Of a stretch of 14,733 nt of DNA, positions 5,463 to 13,782 are shown one piece after another. Source of the DNA: SHZI01 sp038214295 (GTDB lineage: Bacteria > Pseudomonadota > Gammaproteobacteria > Steroidobacterales > GCA-2729495); assembly GCA_038214295.1 (NCBI GenBank), contig JBBQSA010000066.1:1-14733 (forward strand), given 5' to 3'. Both the position numbers and the translations under genes were made by a program. How positions within the stretch are numbered: position 1 is the stretch's first letter; each line of letters opens with the position of its first letter. The notes beneath the pieces were generated by a model. The model searched no databases. It had not been told where the DNA came from and saw only the letters and a list, made by a program, of their open reading frames with translations.

Positions 5463-6284
5463 CTACTTCATTCCCCGCTGCTCGCGAATCAGTTCATAGG
5501 CGGCGCGGATCTCGTGGGTGCGCTCCTGCGCGGCTTCGAGCATGGACTCCGGCAGGCCACGGGCGGCCTGCTTGTCCGGATGGTGCTGGTTCATGAGACG
5601 CCGGTAGGCCTTCTTGACCTCCGCATCGGTCGCCGCGGGCTCGAGGCCCAGGGCACGATAGGCACCGGAGAGGGGCTGCCTCGCCGGCGCTACGGAACCC
5701 TGCTGCCGGAAGGAGCGCCGGGCCCGGAGCACCGCCTCGAGATGGGCGAGATCGACGCGGCCGACGCCGAGCGCATCGGCCATCACCAGCAGGAGGTTGC
5801 GCTCCCCGCTGCTGATGGCCGCCTTGCCGAGCACGAAGTCCATCTGGATCTCGATGAAGGTGCGCAGCAGCTCCGGCTCGCGCCGGCAGGCACGCCGCAG
5901 CAACAGAACACGTTCCCGCAGCGCGAAGCCGGCGCTCTTGCCCTCGGTAAATGCCTCGATGGCCTGGAGTACCGCATCGGGCGGCAGCCGGAGGCCCGTC
6001 ATCAGCTGGCGGGCCGCCGCAATCTCGTCCTCCGAGACCCGCCCGTCGGCCTTGGCGAGCGCGCCCAGGCCACAGAAGGTCGTCTGGAAAAAGATCCGCT
6101 GGCGGTCGGCCGCTGACCAGGCGGCATTGTCGCCGGACCCGGCCAGGTCGTCATAGCCAAGGACGCCGAAGCGGCCCGCGCCCCGGTCGAACTGGTGGCC
6201 AAGGGCGCTGCCGATCAGCGCGCCCACGGGCCCGCCGACGATCAGGCCGAGGATGCCGCCGCCGACTTTGCCTATCCAAGCCAT
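5463..6284 (-). CDS. djlA: Co-chaperone DjlA (TerB-like plus C-terminal J domain)
   Basis: Inner-membrane-anchored DnaJ-type co-chaperone of DnaK. From the ATG at 6284 the product is 273 residues (E. coli DjlA 271). Its glycine-rich N-terminal membrane segment (MAWIGKVGGGILGLIVGG and following) is a DjlA hallmark. Residues of about 55-180 form a TerB-like helical domain (LGALAKADGRVSEDEI). The J domain is at the C terminus (about 205-273), with YRALGLEPAATDAEVKKAYR and the HPD motif in NQHHPDK. The frame stays open to an ATG at 6383, but that adds 33 residues before the family start. Divergent from purC across a 70- to 97-base spacer and just upstream of rpe on the same strand. Confidence 0.93.
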   Translation of the reverse strand: MAWIGKVGGGILGLIVGGPVGALIGSALGHQFDRGAGRFGVLGYDDLAGSGDNAAWSAADRQRIFFQTTFCGLGALAKADGRVSEDEIAAARQLMTGLRLPPDAVLQAIEAFTEGKSAGFALRERVLLLRRACRREPELLRTFIEIQMDFVLGKAAISSGERNLLLVMADALGVGRVDLAHLEAVLRARRSFRQQGSVAPARQPLSGAYRALGLEPAATDAEVKKAYRRLMNQHHPDKQAARGLPESMLEAAQERTHEIRAAYELIREQRGMK

Positions 6285-6338
6285 CCGGGATCTCTGGGTG
6301 TCTGCCTTGATGCACAGCGAGGCAAGCGCGGACAGCGC

Positions 6339-6347
6339 TGCTAGAAT
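6339..6347 (+). promoter_or_regulatory. Extended -10 box of purC
   Basis: TGC-TAGAAT (6339-6347; hexamer 6342-6347, 5 of 6 to TATAAT). No convincing -35 at 16-18 bases. Predicted start is near 6354, directly at an in-frame ATG (6355) or 28 bases before the ATG at 6382. It lies in the djlA-purC divergent spacer. Confidence 0.5.
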
Positions 6348-6381
6348 CCCGCCAATGACGCGGAACCATGTCCCTGACGCC

Positions 6382-7266
6382 ATGTACGAATCCAGATTGA
6401 CAGCCCTGCCCCGGCTCAGTCAAGGCAAGGTCCGCGACATCTACGCCGTGGACGACAGGCACCTGCTGATTGTCACCACCGACCGGCTCTCGGCTTTCGA
6501 CGTGGTCTTGCCCGATCCAATTCCGGGCAAGGGCGAGGTGCTGACGAGGCTGTCCAACTTCTGGTTTGCGAAAACAGCCGGCATCGTCCGGAACCATCTG
6601 GCCAGCCTCCCCCTGGAGGAGATCATCCAGGACCCGGAAGAACGGGCGGCAGTGGCCACCCGGGCCACCGTCGTGCGCCGGCTGAAGCCGCTGCCCATCG
6701 AGGCCGTGGTGCGCGGCTACCTGATTGGCTCCGGCTACAAGGACTACCAGGCCACGGGCGAGGTCTGCGGAATCCCGCTGCCTGCCGGCCTGCCGCTGGC
6801 AGCGGCGCTGCCCGAGCCGCTGTTTACGCCGGCGACCAAGGCCGAACTGGGCGCTCACGACGAGAACATCAGTTTCGCGGAGTGCGGGAAATTGCTGGGC
6901 GTGGACCTCGCCACCCAGGTCCGCCTGCTCGCCATCCGGGTCTACAGCGAGGGGGCCGCCTATGCCCGCAGCCGCGGCATCATCATCGCCGACACCAAGT
7001 TCGAATTTGGCCTGGACGACGCCGGCTTGCTGTACCTGATCGACGAGGTCATGACGCCGGACTCCTCCAGGTTCTGGCCGGCCGCCGGCTACCGGACCGG
7101 TATCAGCCCGCCGAGCTTCGACAAGCAGTTCGTGCGGGACTACCTGGAGACACTGGACTGGAACAAGAAGGCGCCTGGCCCCCGGCTGCCCGCGGACGTG
7201 ATCCGCAAGACCACGGAAAAATACCGCCAGGCGCTCGAACTGCTGACGGAACCGGCCTCGGCCTGA
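6382..7266 (+). CDS. purC: Phosphoribosylaminoimidazole-succinocarboxamide synthase (SAICAR synthetase)
   Basis: ATP-dependent ligase that joins aspartate to CAIR in purine synthesis. The product is 294 residues, the long proteobacterial type rather than the 237-residue E. coli type. Signatures: GKVRDIY near the N terminus, the TTDRLSAFDVVLPDPIPGKG segment, the VVRGYLIGSGYKDYQ segment, and IIIADTKFEFGLDD with LIDEVMTPDSSRFW near the substrate site. The start is uncertain. MYESRLTALPRL from 6382 fits the family start best, but an in-frame ATG at 6355 lies exactly at the predicted transcription start and would add 9 residues. Neither has a Shine-Dalgarno. The next gene begins 4 bases after the stop. 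Confidence 0.96.
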   Translation: MYESRLTALPRLSQGKVRDIYAVDDRHLLIVTTDRLSAFDVVLPDPIPGKGEVLTRLSNFWFAKTAGIVRNHLASLPLEEIIQDPEERAAVATRATVVRRLKPLPIEAVVRGYLIGSGYKDYQATGEVCGIPLPAGLPLAAALPEPLFTPATKAELGAHDENISFAECGKLLGVDLATQVRLLAIRVYSEGAAYARSRGIIIADTKFEFGLDDAGLLYLIDEVMTPDSSRFWPAAGYRTGISPPSFDKQFVRDYLETLDWNKKAPGPRLPADVIRKTTEKYRQALELLTEPASA

Positions 7267-7270
7267 CGTC

Positions 7271-8593
7271 ATGCTGACCCAACGCTGGTCCGCCCGCGTT
7301 GAAGGACTGCTGTTTCCCGAGCCCCAGCCCCGCGGACTGCTCGGCATCGGGTACCGCGTGCTGCAACTCTGCTGGGCCCTCGTCAGGGACTTCCTCGCCG
7401 GGCCGCTCTCCCTCCGGGCAACGGGTCTCGTGTACGTCACGATCCTGTCGGTCGTGCCGCTCATGGGACTCAGCTTCGCGGTGCTCAAGGCCTTCGGCCT
7501 GCAGCAGCGCCTGGTCCCGCTGCTCGCCGACTGGCTCGCGCCGATAGGCGCGGACAGCGACCGCATCCTTGCCAGGATCATGGGCTTCGTGGAGAACGTG
7601 CAGGGCAACCTGCTGGCTGGCGTCGGCGCCATACTGCTGATCCTGACCACGATCTCGATGGCGAAGCGTGTCGAGGACAGCCTGAATTTTGTCTGGCGTG
7701 TCCCGGGCACCCGCAGCCTGGCACGGCAGGTGACGGACTACCTGGGCGTACTGCTGCTGGGGCCGGTGGTCATGGTGCTCGCGATGGGGCTCATTGCCTC
7801 GATTGAAAGCACCGCCCTGCTGCAGGACCTGCCCGGTTACCAGCCGGCCGCCCGCGCTGTCAGGACCTTCAGCCCGCTGGGGCCGTGGCTGCTGGTCAGC
7901 CTGGCCTTCAGCTTCGTGAACTGGTTCCTCCCGAACACGCGGGTCGCCCCCTGGGCCGCCCTTGGCGGCGGCATCGTGGGAGGAGTCGCCTGGGCAGCCA
8001 GTGGCGTGTTCTTCGCGCGTTTCGTCGTGACCTCCACACAGACGCTGAGCATCTATGCCGGATTTGCCATTGCGATCCTCGCGCTCATCTGGCTCTACCT
8101 GTGCTGGCTGACCCTGATCCTGGGCGCCCAGGTGGCTTTCTACCTGCAGCACCCCGAGTACCTGCGCCTCGGCTACCGCCCCCTCGGCATCGGCGGCCGC
8201 CGCACCGAGCAGATTGCGCTGGCCGTGATGCTGCTGCTGGCGCGGGCTTTCGGCGGAGCCCCCCAGATCACGCTCGATTCCGCAAGCCGGGACCTCGGCA
8301 TGCCGGGGATCGCACTGGACCCGGTGCTGGACAGCCTGGAGGCCGCCGGCCTGCTGGTGCGGTTCGGGCGCGAGGAGCTCCTGCTGAACCGCGAGCCCCG
8401 CCAGGTGCTGGTCCGGGACATTCTCGCCGCCGTCCGGGAGCCGGCGGCAGTCCGCCTGCTGCCAGCGGGTGCCTGGCCCGCGGCGGTCACCGGGCTCCTG
8501 GAGCGGCTGGAGACCGCCCACAATGGCACGGTGGGGAACCTGTCCCTCGAGGAGCTTGCCGTCGAAGGCAGACAAGCGCCGCCGGGCGCATGA
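7271..8593 (+). CDS. YihY/BrkB family inner-membrane protein with C-terminal extension
   Basis: Polytopic membrane protein of the YihY/UPF0761 (BrkB) family, once misassigned as RNase BN; the true role is unknown. The 440-residue product has about six membrane segments: near 52-72, 114-131, 157-177, 202-219, 228-251 and 260-290. The family signatures RATGLVYVTILSVVPL and the NWFLPNTRVAPWAALGGG segment are present. After about residue 300 comes a soluble tail of roughly 140 residues (TEQIALAVMLLLARAFGG, ITLDSASRDLGM, LEAAGLLVRFGREELLL) that resembles a winged-helix fold. E. coli YihY (290 residues) lacks it, though long family members carry it. The start is 4 bases after the purC stop with no clear ribosome-binding site, suggesting translational coupling. 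Confidence 0.9.
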   Translation: MLTQRWSARVEGLLFPEPQPRGLLGIGYRVLQLCWALVRDFLAGPLSLRATGLVYVTILSVVPLMGLSFAVLKAFGLQQRLVPLLADWLAPIGADSDRILARIMGFVENVQGNLLAGVGAILLILTTISMAKRVEDSLNFVWRVPGTRSLARQVTDYLGVLLLGPVVMVLAMGLIASIESTALLQDLPGYQPAARAVRTFSPLGPWLLVSLAFSFVNWFLPNTRVAPWAALGGGIVGGVAWAASGVFFARFVVTSTQTLSIYAGFAIAILALIWLYLCWLTLILGAQVAFYLQHPEYLRLGYRPLGIGGRRTEQIALAVMLLLARAFGGAPQITLDSASRDLGMPGIALDPVLDSLEAAGLLVRFGREELLLNREPRQVLVRDILAAVREPAAVRLLPAGAWPAAVTGLLERLETAHNGTVGNLSLEELAVEGRQAPPGA

Positions 8594-8826
8594 CGGCGTG
8601 CATTGAACTGGGCCTCTCCGGCGTATTACTGTTGGTCGGCTGCTTCGGACCGCCATTCCTTTGCGCCAATGACCGCGCAGGTGATGGCGCTGCCCCGGGT
8701 TGTGGACTAAGGGATCTGGACCATGGATCTGGACCATGGATCTGGACGAGGGTCCTGGACAAGGTGCTGGCGGATGCCAGAATGCGGGATCCGGAAACCC
8801 GGCTGGCCGCAAAGCTGCTGCGATAG
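8590..8826 (+). CDS. Possible small protein coupled to the YihY gene
   Basis: A 78-codon ORF whose ATG overlaps the YihY stop as ATGA, the usual layout for coupled translation. The N terminus (MTACIELGLSGVLLLVGC) has a short hydrophobic run ending in LVGC, which fits a lipobox, but it lacks the usual Lys/Arg before the hydrophobic part. The middle is built from 13-bp tandem repeats, a period that is not a multiple of three, which argues against selection for protein. The C-terminal part (LDKVLADARMRDPETRLAAKLLR) looks plausible as an amphipathic helix. I recognise no family. The alternative is noncoding spacer between the YihY gene and pbpG. Confidence 0.3.
   Translation: MTACIELGLSGVLLLVGCFGPPFLCANDRAGDGAAPGCGLRDLDHGSGPWIWTRVLDKVLADARMRDPETRLAAKLLR
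8712..8763. repeat. 13-bp tandem repeat, about four copies
   Basis: Two identical units GGATCTGGACCAT (8712-8724 and 8725-8737) are followed by GGATCTGGACGAG (8738-8750) and a diverged GGTCCTGGACAAG (8751-8763). The array lies between the YihY gene and pbpG, inside the doubtful small ORF. The copies decay left to right, typical of a slippage-generated minisatellite. Confidence 0.85.
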
Positions 8827-8888
8827 CGGCACCAGCGGACGGACGGCGTCGACTGGCTGTAACCACGACCTAAGGATGGGTTGACCCG

Positions 8889-9770
8889 ATGCGATCATTC
8901 TCCGGAACGCGAGGACTGCTGGTCCTTGCCGGATCACTCTTCCTGTTCAGCGCGGCTTCCGCCGCGCCGGCACCCGGGACCTCGAGGCCGCCAGCCCGGC
9001 CCGACGTCCGGTCCAGCGCCGCCCTGGTGGTCGACGCCACGGACTCCTCCGTCCTGTTCGCGCAGCGGGACGACGTGGCAGTCCCGATCGCCTCGATCAC
9101 CAAGCTGATGACCGCGCTCGTGATCCTCGAGGGCAAGCAGCCACTCAACGAGGTGCTGACCATCACGTCAGATGACCGGGACACCGAACGCGGCTCCTCG
9201 TCGCGCCTGGCGCCGGGCACCCGACTGCCACGCGGCGAACTGCTGCACCTCGCGCTGATGTCGTCGGAAAACAGGGCGGCCCATGCCCTTGGGCGCAACT
9301 ACCCGGGCGGTCTGCCGGCCTTTGTGCGCGCGATGAATGCCAAGGCCGGGGCGCTCGGCATGGCCAGCTCGCGCTTTACCGACCCCACCGGGCTGTCGAG
9401 TCATAACGTGGCAAGTGCCCGGGACCTCGTCAAGCTGGTGAGGGCGGCGTCGGCCGCACCCCTGATCCGGCGTTACTCCACTGACGAGCGCCACACGGTA
9501 GCTGCCGGGAGGCGGTCACTGGAGTTCCGCAACACCAATGCGCTCGTGACCCGGCCGGACTGGAACATCGCCGTGCAGAAGACCGGCTACACGCAGGACG
9601 CGGGCGAGTGCCTGGTAATGCATACCCGCATCGAGGACCGGTCCGTCGTGATCGTGCTGCTCAACTCCTTTGGCAAGCAGACCCGTGTGGCCGATGCCAG
9701 GCGCATCCGCAAGTGGATGGAGGCGGCTGCCCGGCAGCCGGCCCCGCTGGCCAGGCCAGTGCGCGGCTAG
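8889..9770 (+). CDS. pbpG: D-alanyl-D-alanine endopeptidase (PBP7/8 type)
   Basis: Periplasmic low-molecular-weight penicillin-binding protein of the S11 peptidase family that cuts D,D-crosslinks in peptidoglycan. The product has 293 residues (E. coli PbpG 310). A signal peptide covers about 1-25 (cleavage after SAASA). The three penicillin-binding motifs are present: Ser69-Ile-Thr-Lys72, Ser126-Glu-Asn128 and Lys231-Thr-Gly233. The block NAKAGALGMASSRFTDPTGLS is typical of PBP7 and DacA relatives. It ends soon after the transpeptidase-like domain with no amphipathic membrane-anchor domain, which favours PbpG over DacA. AAGGA lies 12 bases before the ATG, a little far. The next gene starts 9 bases after the stop. 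Confidence 0.92.
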   Translation: MRSFSGTRGLLVLAGSLFLFSAASAAPAPGTSRPPARPDVRSSAALVVDATDSSVLFAQRDDVAVPIASITKLMTALVILEGKQPLNEVLTITSDDRDTERGSSSRLAPGTRLPRGELLHLALMSSENRAAHALGRNYPGGLPAFVRAMNAKAGALGMASSRFTDPTGLSSHNVASARDLVKLVRAASAAPLIRRYSTDERHTVAAGRRSLEFRNTNALVTRPDWNIAVQKTGYTQDAGECLVMHTRIEDRSVVIVLLNSFGKQTRVADARRIRKWMEAAARQPAPLARPVRG

Positions 9771-9779
9771 GCCGCAAGC

Positions 9780-12700
9780 ATGGCGCTGACCGCAGCTGCC
9801 CCCGGCAATCCCGCCCAGGCGGCGCCGGCCGACGCGCCGCCCCGGCTGCGGGAGATCCCCTACAACTACACCTCCTTCTCCGACCGGGAAATCGTCATCC
9901 GGCTGCTCGGGCAGCGGGCCTGGGAGATCCTCGACCAGCTCCGGGACGAGCGCCAGACAGGTCGCTCCGCGCGCATGCTCTACGAGGTACTGGGCGACAT
10001 CTGGGTCGTCCAGCGCAACCCCTATCTCGAGGACGACCTGCTCGACAACCCGAAGCGGCGTCAGCAGCTGATCGACGCGCTCGACCACCGGCTGCAGTCC
10101 ATTGAAAGCCGGCGGACGCCGGGCACGGGCGGTAGCAGGGATGCTCTGGTCGGCGAACTCCTGGAAGCAGCCCGCGCGGCCGTGCAGCGTTTCGACGGCC
10201 GGTTTGACGAGGTGGCGGCGCTGCGCCGCCGGGCCCGGAGCGTGCTCGGCAAGCACACAGGCCGGGACAACATCCGCTTCGACGGCCTGTCGCGGGTCTC
10301 CCACGTCACCGACGCCACCGACTGGCGCGTCGAGTATCCGTTCGTGGTGCTGATGCCGGGCACCGAGGCCGAGATGGCGGGGCTGGTGGCCGCCTGCATC
10401 AGCCTCGGCCTCACGATCATCCCGCGCGGCGGCGGCACCGGCTACACGGGCAGCGCCGTGCCGCTCAACTGGAAGAGCGCAGTCATCAATACGGAGAAGC
10501 TGGAGACGCTCTCCGGGGTGGAGATGGTGCGGCTGCCGGGCGTCAGCCACGACGTGCCCACCATCCAGACGGGGGCCGGGGTCGTCACGGCGCGGGTGGC
10601 GGAGGCCGCCGAGCGCGCTGGCTACGTGTTTGCCGTGGACCCGACGTCCGCCGATGCCTCCTGTGTTGGCGGCAACATCGCGATGAACGCCGGGGGCAAG
10701 AAGGCCGTGCTCTGGGGTACCGCCCTGGACAACCTGGCGTCCTGGCGAATGGTCACGCCCGAGGCGGGCTGGCTCGAGGTCGTACGCCTCAACCATAACC
10801 TCGGCAAGATCCACGATCAGCCGGTGGCAAGTTTCGAGCTGCGCTGGTTCGACGCGAGCGGCCGCACGCTGCAGCGTACCGAGCGCCTCGACCTGCCGGG
10901 AGCATCCTTTCGCCGGGACGGCCTCGGCAAGGATGTCACGGACAAGTTCCTGGGGGGCCTCCCCGGCATCCAGAAGGAAGGCTGCGACGGGCTGATCACC
11001 AGCGCTCGCTGGATCGTGCACCGGATGCCGGCGCACATCCGCACCGTCTGCCTGGAGTTCTTCGGCAACGCCCGGGATGCCGTACCAAGCATCGTCGAGA
11101 TCAAGGATTACCTGTTCGAGGAAGCGCGGCGCGGCGGGGCAGTGCTTGCCGGACTCGAGCACCTGGACGACCGCTACCTTAAGGCCGTCGGGTACACCAC
11201 CAGGTCGAAGCGCGGGACCCTGCCCAAGATGGTGCTGATCGGCGACGTCGCCGGCGACGACGCGGACGCCGTGGCCCGGGCCACGAGCGAGGTGGTGCGC
11301 ATCGCCAACAGCCGGGCCGGCGAGGGCTTCATTGCCGTCAGCCCCGAGGCGCGCCGGACCTTCTGGCTCGATCGCAAGCGCACGGCCGCCATCAGCAAGC
11401 ACACGAACGCCTTCAAGATCAACGAAGACGTCGTGATCCCGCTGCCCCGGCTCGGCGAGTACACGGAAGGCGTCGAGCGGATCAATATCGAGTTGTCGCT
11501 GACCAACAAGCTCGCACTGGTCGATGCACTCGAGCAGTTCTTTCTCGCCGGCAACCTGCCGGTTGGCCGTGGCGATGACGCCGGCGAGACGACCTCACCG
11601 GGTTTCATCGAGGACCGCTCGCAGCAGGCGCTGGCGCTGCTCCGGGCCGTGCGGGCCCGCTGGCAGGGGTGGCTCCAGGGGCTGGATAACCTGGATCCGG
11701 TCACCGGCCACAGCGTGTTTCACGGCCTCCAGGACCACACGCTGCGCGCCTCGTGGAAGCGCGAGATCCAGGCCCCGCTGCAGGCCCTGTTCCCCGGAGC
11801 AGCGTTGCAGCCGGTGCAGGACGCCTGCCAGGCCATCCACCAGCGGGTGCTCCGCGGCAGGGTCTGGATTGCCCTGCACATGCACGCCGGCGACGGCAAC
11901 GTGCACTCGAACATCCCGGTGAACAGCGACGACTACGCGATGCTCCAGGCGGCCCACGGCGCCGTCGTGCGGATCATGGCCCTGGCCCGCGCGCTCGGCG
12001 GCGTCATCTCCGGCGAGCACGGCATCGGCATCACCAAGCTCGAGTTCCTGAGCGACGCGGAACTGGCGCCTTTCGCCGCCTACAAGCAGCGGATCGACCC
12101 GGAGGGACACTTCAACCGCGGGAAGCTCGGGCGCGGCGCGGGGCCCGCGGCCGACCTGACCAACGCCTACACCCCGAGCTTCAGCCTCATGGGCTACGAG
12201 TCGCTCATCATGCAGCAGAGCGACATTGGCGCCATTGCCAGCAGCGTCAAGGATTGCCTGCGCTGCGGCAAGTGCAAGCCGGTGTGCGCGACGCACGTAC
12301 CCGGCGCGAACCTGCTCTACAGTCCCCGCAACAAGATCCTCGCCACGTCACTGCTCATCGAGGCCTTCCTCTACGAGGAACAGACCCGGCGCGGCATCAG
12401 CATCCGGCACTGGCAGGACTTCGAGGACGTAGCGGATCACTGCACCGTCTGCCACAAGTGCCTGAGTCCCTGCCCGGTGGACATCGACTTCGGCGACGTG
12501 TCGATGAACATGCGGAACCTCCTGCGCAAGATGGGCAAGCGGAGCTTCCGCCCGGCCGCCAAGGCGGCGGACCTGTTCCTCACGGCCACAAGCCCCGGGA
12601 CCATCAAGCTGATGCGGACCGCCATGGTGGACGTGGGCTTCAACGTGCAACGCACCGCGAACAGCCTGCTAGGGGCCTTCACGAGGTCGCAGACAGCGGC

Positions 12701-13694
12701 GCCGCCGGCGACCGTCGGGCCGGCGCCGATCCGCGAACAGATCGTTCACTTCGTCAACAAGAAGATGCCCGGCGGCCTGCCGCGGAAGACCGCGCGCGCG
12801 CTGCTGGACATCGAGGACAAGAACTACGTGCCGATCATCCGCAACCCGGCCGCGACCACCGTGGACTCCGAGGCAGTGTTCTACTTCCCCGGCTGCGGTT
12901 CGGAGCGGCTGTTTTCGCAAGTGGGCCTCGCTACCCAGGCCATGCTCTGGCACGTCGGCGTGCAGACCGTGCTGCCGCCCGGCTATCTCTGCTGCGGGTA
13001 CCCGCAGCGCGGCGCGGGGGAGTTCGACAAGGCCGAGAAGCTCATCACCGACAACCGGGTGCTGTTTCACCGGGTGGCGAACACGCTCAACTACCTGGAC
13101 ATCAAGACGGTGGTGGTGAGCTGCGGCACCTGCTACGACCAGTTGCAGGGCTACGAATTCGACCAGATCTTCCCGGGCTGCCGGATCATCGACATCCACG
13201 AGTACCTGCTTGAAAAGGGAATCACCTTGCCGGATCGGCAGGGTGGCTTCCTGTACCACGAACCCTGTCACAACCCGATGAAGCTCGGGGACTCGATGAA
13301 AACCGTCAAAGCCCTGCTGGGAGACAACGTGCGCAAGTCCGAACGGTGCTGCGGCGAGTCGGGCACCTTCGGCGTGTCCCGGCCCGACATCGCGACCCAG
13401 GTGCGCTTTCGCAAGGAAGAGGAACTGCGCAAGGACGAAGCGGCGCTGCGCGAAGCCATCAAGCGCACTGCGGGCGTCGCTGGCGGCGCGGCCGAAAAGG
13501 GCAACATCAAGATCCTCACCAGCTGCCCCAGCTGCCTCCAGGGCCTCACCCGCTACGGCGCCGATCTGCAGAACGGTTTGCTGGAGGCCGACTACATCGT
13601 GGTCGAGATGGCCAACCGCATCCTGGGCGAGAACTGGATGCCGGACTACGTGCACGCAGCCAACAGCGGCGGCATCGAGCGGGTGCTGGTCTGA
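9780..13694 (+). CDS. Large FAD-linked oxidoreductase fused to Fe-S and CCG domains (DUF3683 type)
   Basis: A 1304-residue fusion. An N-terminal DUF3683-like region (about 20-130; REIPYNYTSFSDREIVIRLLG) precedes a PCMH-type FAD-binding domain (about 185-410; RGGGTGYTG near 216). A GlcD/DLD-type C-terminal FAD-oxidase region ends near 780 (HMHAGDGNVHSN near 700, SGEHGIG near 744). Two 4Fe-4S motifs follow, CLRCGKCKPVC (826-836) and CTVCHKCLSPCP (888-899). Two cysteine-rich CCG domains come last (FPGCGSERLF near 1035, LCCGYP near 1070, CGTC near 1115; then EPCHNP near 1161, RCCGESGTFG near 1189, CPSC near 1249). This unites in one chain the parts of glycolate or D-lactate oxidase (GlcD plus GlcF), so it probably oxidises a 2-hydroxy acid and passes electrons to quinone. 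The substrate cannot be read from sequence. It lies 9 bases after pbpG. Confidence 0.9.
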   Translation: MALTAAAPGNPAQAAPADAPPRLREIPYNYTSFSDREIVIRLLGQRAWEILDQLRDERQTGRSARMLYEVLGDIWVVQRNPYLEDDLLDNPKRRQQLIDALDHRLQSIESRRTPGTGGSRDALVGELLEAARAAVQRFDGRFDEVAALRRRARSVLGKHTGRDNIRFDGLSRVSHVTDATDWRVEYPFVVLMPGTEAEMAGLVAACISLGLTIIPRGGGTGYTGSAVPLNWKSAVINTEKLETLSGVEMVRLPGVSHDVPTIQTGAGVVTARVAEAAERAGYVFAVDPTSADASCVGGNIAMNAGGKKAVLWGTALDNLASWRMVTPEAGWLEVVRLNHNLGKIHDQPVASFELRWFDASGRTLQRTERLDLPGASFRRDGLGKDVTDKFLGGLPGIQKEGCDGLITSARWIVHRMPAHIRTVCLEFFGNARDAVPSIVEIKDYLFEEARRGGAVLAGLEHLDDRYLKAVGYTTRSKRGTLPKMVLIGDVAGDDADAVARATSEVVRIANSRAGEGFIAVSPEARRTFWLDRKRTAAISKHTNAFKINEDVVIPLPRLGEYTEGVERINIELSLTNKLALVDALEQFFLAGNLPVGRGDDAGETTSPGFIEDRSQQALALLRAVRARWQGWLQGLDNLDPVTGHSVFHGLQDHTLRASWKREIQAPLQALFPGAALQPVQDACQAIHQRVLRGRVWIALHMHAGDGNVHSNIPVNSDDYAMLQAAHGAVVRIMALARALGGVISGEHGIGITKLEFLSDAELAPFAAYKQRIDPEGHFNRGKLGRGAGPAADLTNAYTPSFSLMGYESLIMQQSDIGAIASSVKDCLRCGKCKPVCATHVPGANLLYSPRNKILATSLLIEAFLYEEQTRRGISIRHWQDFEDVADHCTVCHKCLSPCPVDIDFGDVSMNMRNLLRKMGKRSFRPAAKAADLFLTATSPGTIKLMRTAMVDVGFNVQRTANSLLGAFTRSQTAAPPATVGPAPIREQIVHFVNKKMPGGLPRKTARALLDIEDKNYVPIIRNPAATTVDSEAVFYFPGCGSERLFSQVGLATQAMLWHVGVQTVLPPGYLCCGYPQRGAGEFDKAEKLITDNRVLFHRVANTLNYLDIKTVVVSCGTCYDQLQGYEFDQIFPGCRIIDIHEYLLEKGITLPDRQGGFLYHEPCHNPMKLGDSMKTVKALLGDNVRKSERCCGESGTFGVSRPDIATQVRFRKEEELRKDEAALREAIKRTAGVAGGAAEKGNIKILTSCPSCLQGLTRYGADLQNGLLEADYIVVEMANRILGENWMPDYVHAANSGGIERVLV

Positions 13695-13782
13695 TGCTCG
13701 CGCCGGGCAGCCGGTATTCCAGGGCACCAGGTTCCGCATCATCCGCACCGACGAAGGCGGCTTCCCCGCGTTCTATCGCCTG

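Noticed and set aside
6285..6383. Upstream ATG at 6383 as djlA start
   Set aside because: DjlA begins directly before its glycine-rich membrane segment; the extension overlaps the purC promoter and start.
6151..7710. Minus-strand 519-codon ORF opposite purC and the YihY gene
   Set aside because: It crosses two clear plus-strand genes and has no domain or family resemblance.
7103..8866. Minus-strand 587-codon ORF
   Set aside because: Antisense to the YihY gene; composition rich in Gln, His, Arg and Pro, typical of a shadow frame.
9516..11402. Minus-strand 628-codon ORF
   Set aside because: Antisense to pbpG and the well-supported FAD dehydrogenase; no motif seen.
11753..13213. Plus-strand 486-codon ORF in another frame of the dehydrogenase gene
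   Set aside because: Arg/Gly/Ala-rich shadow; the dehydrogenase frame carries all Fe-S and CCG motifs through this stretch.
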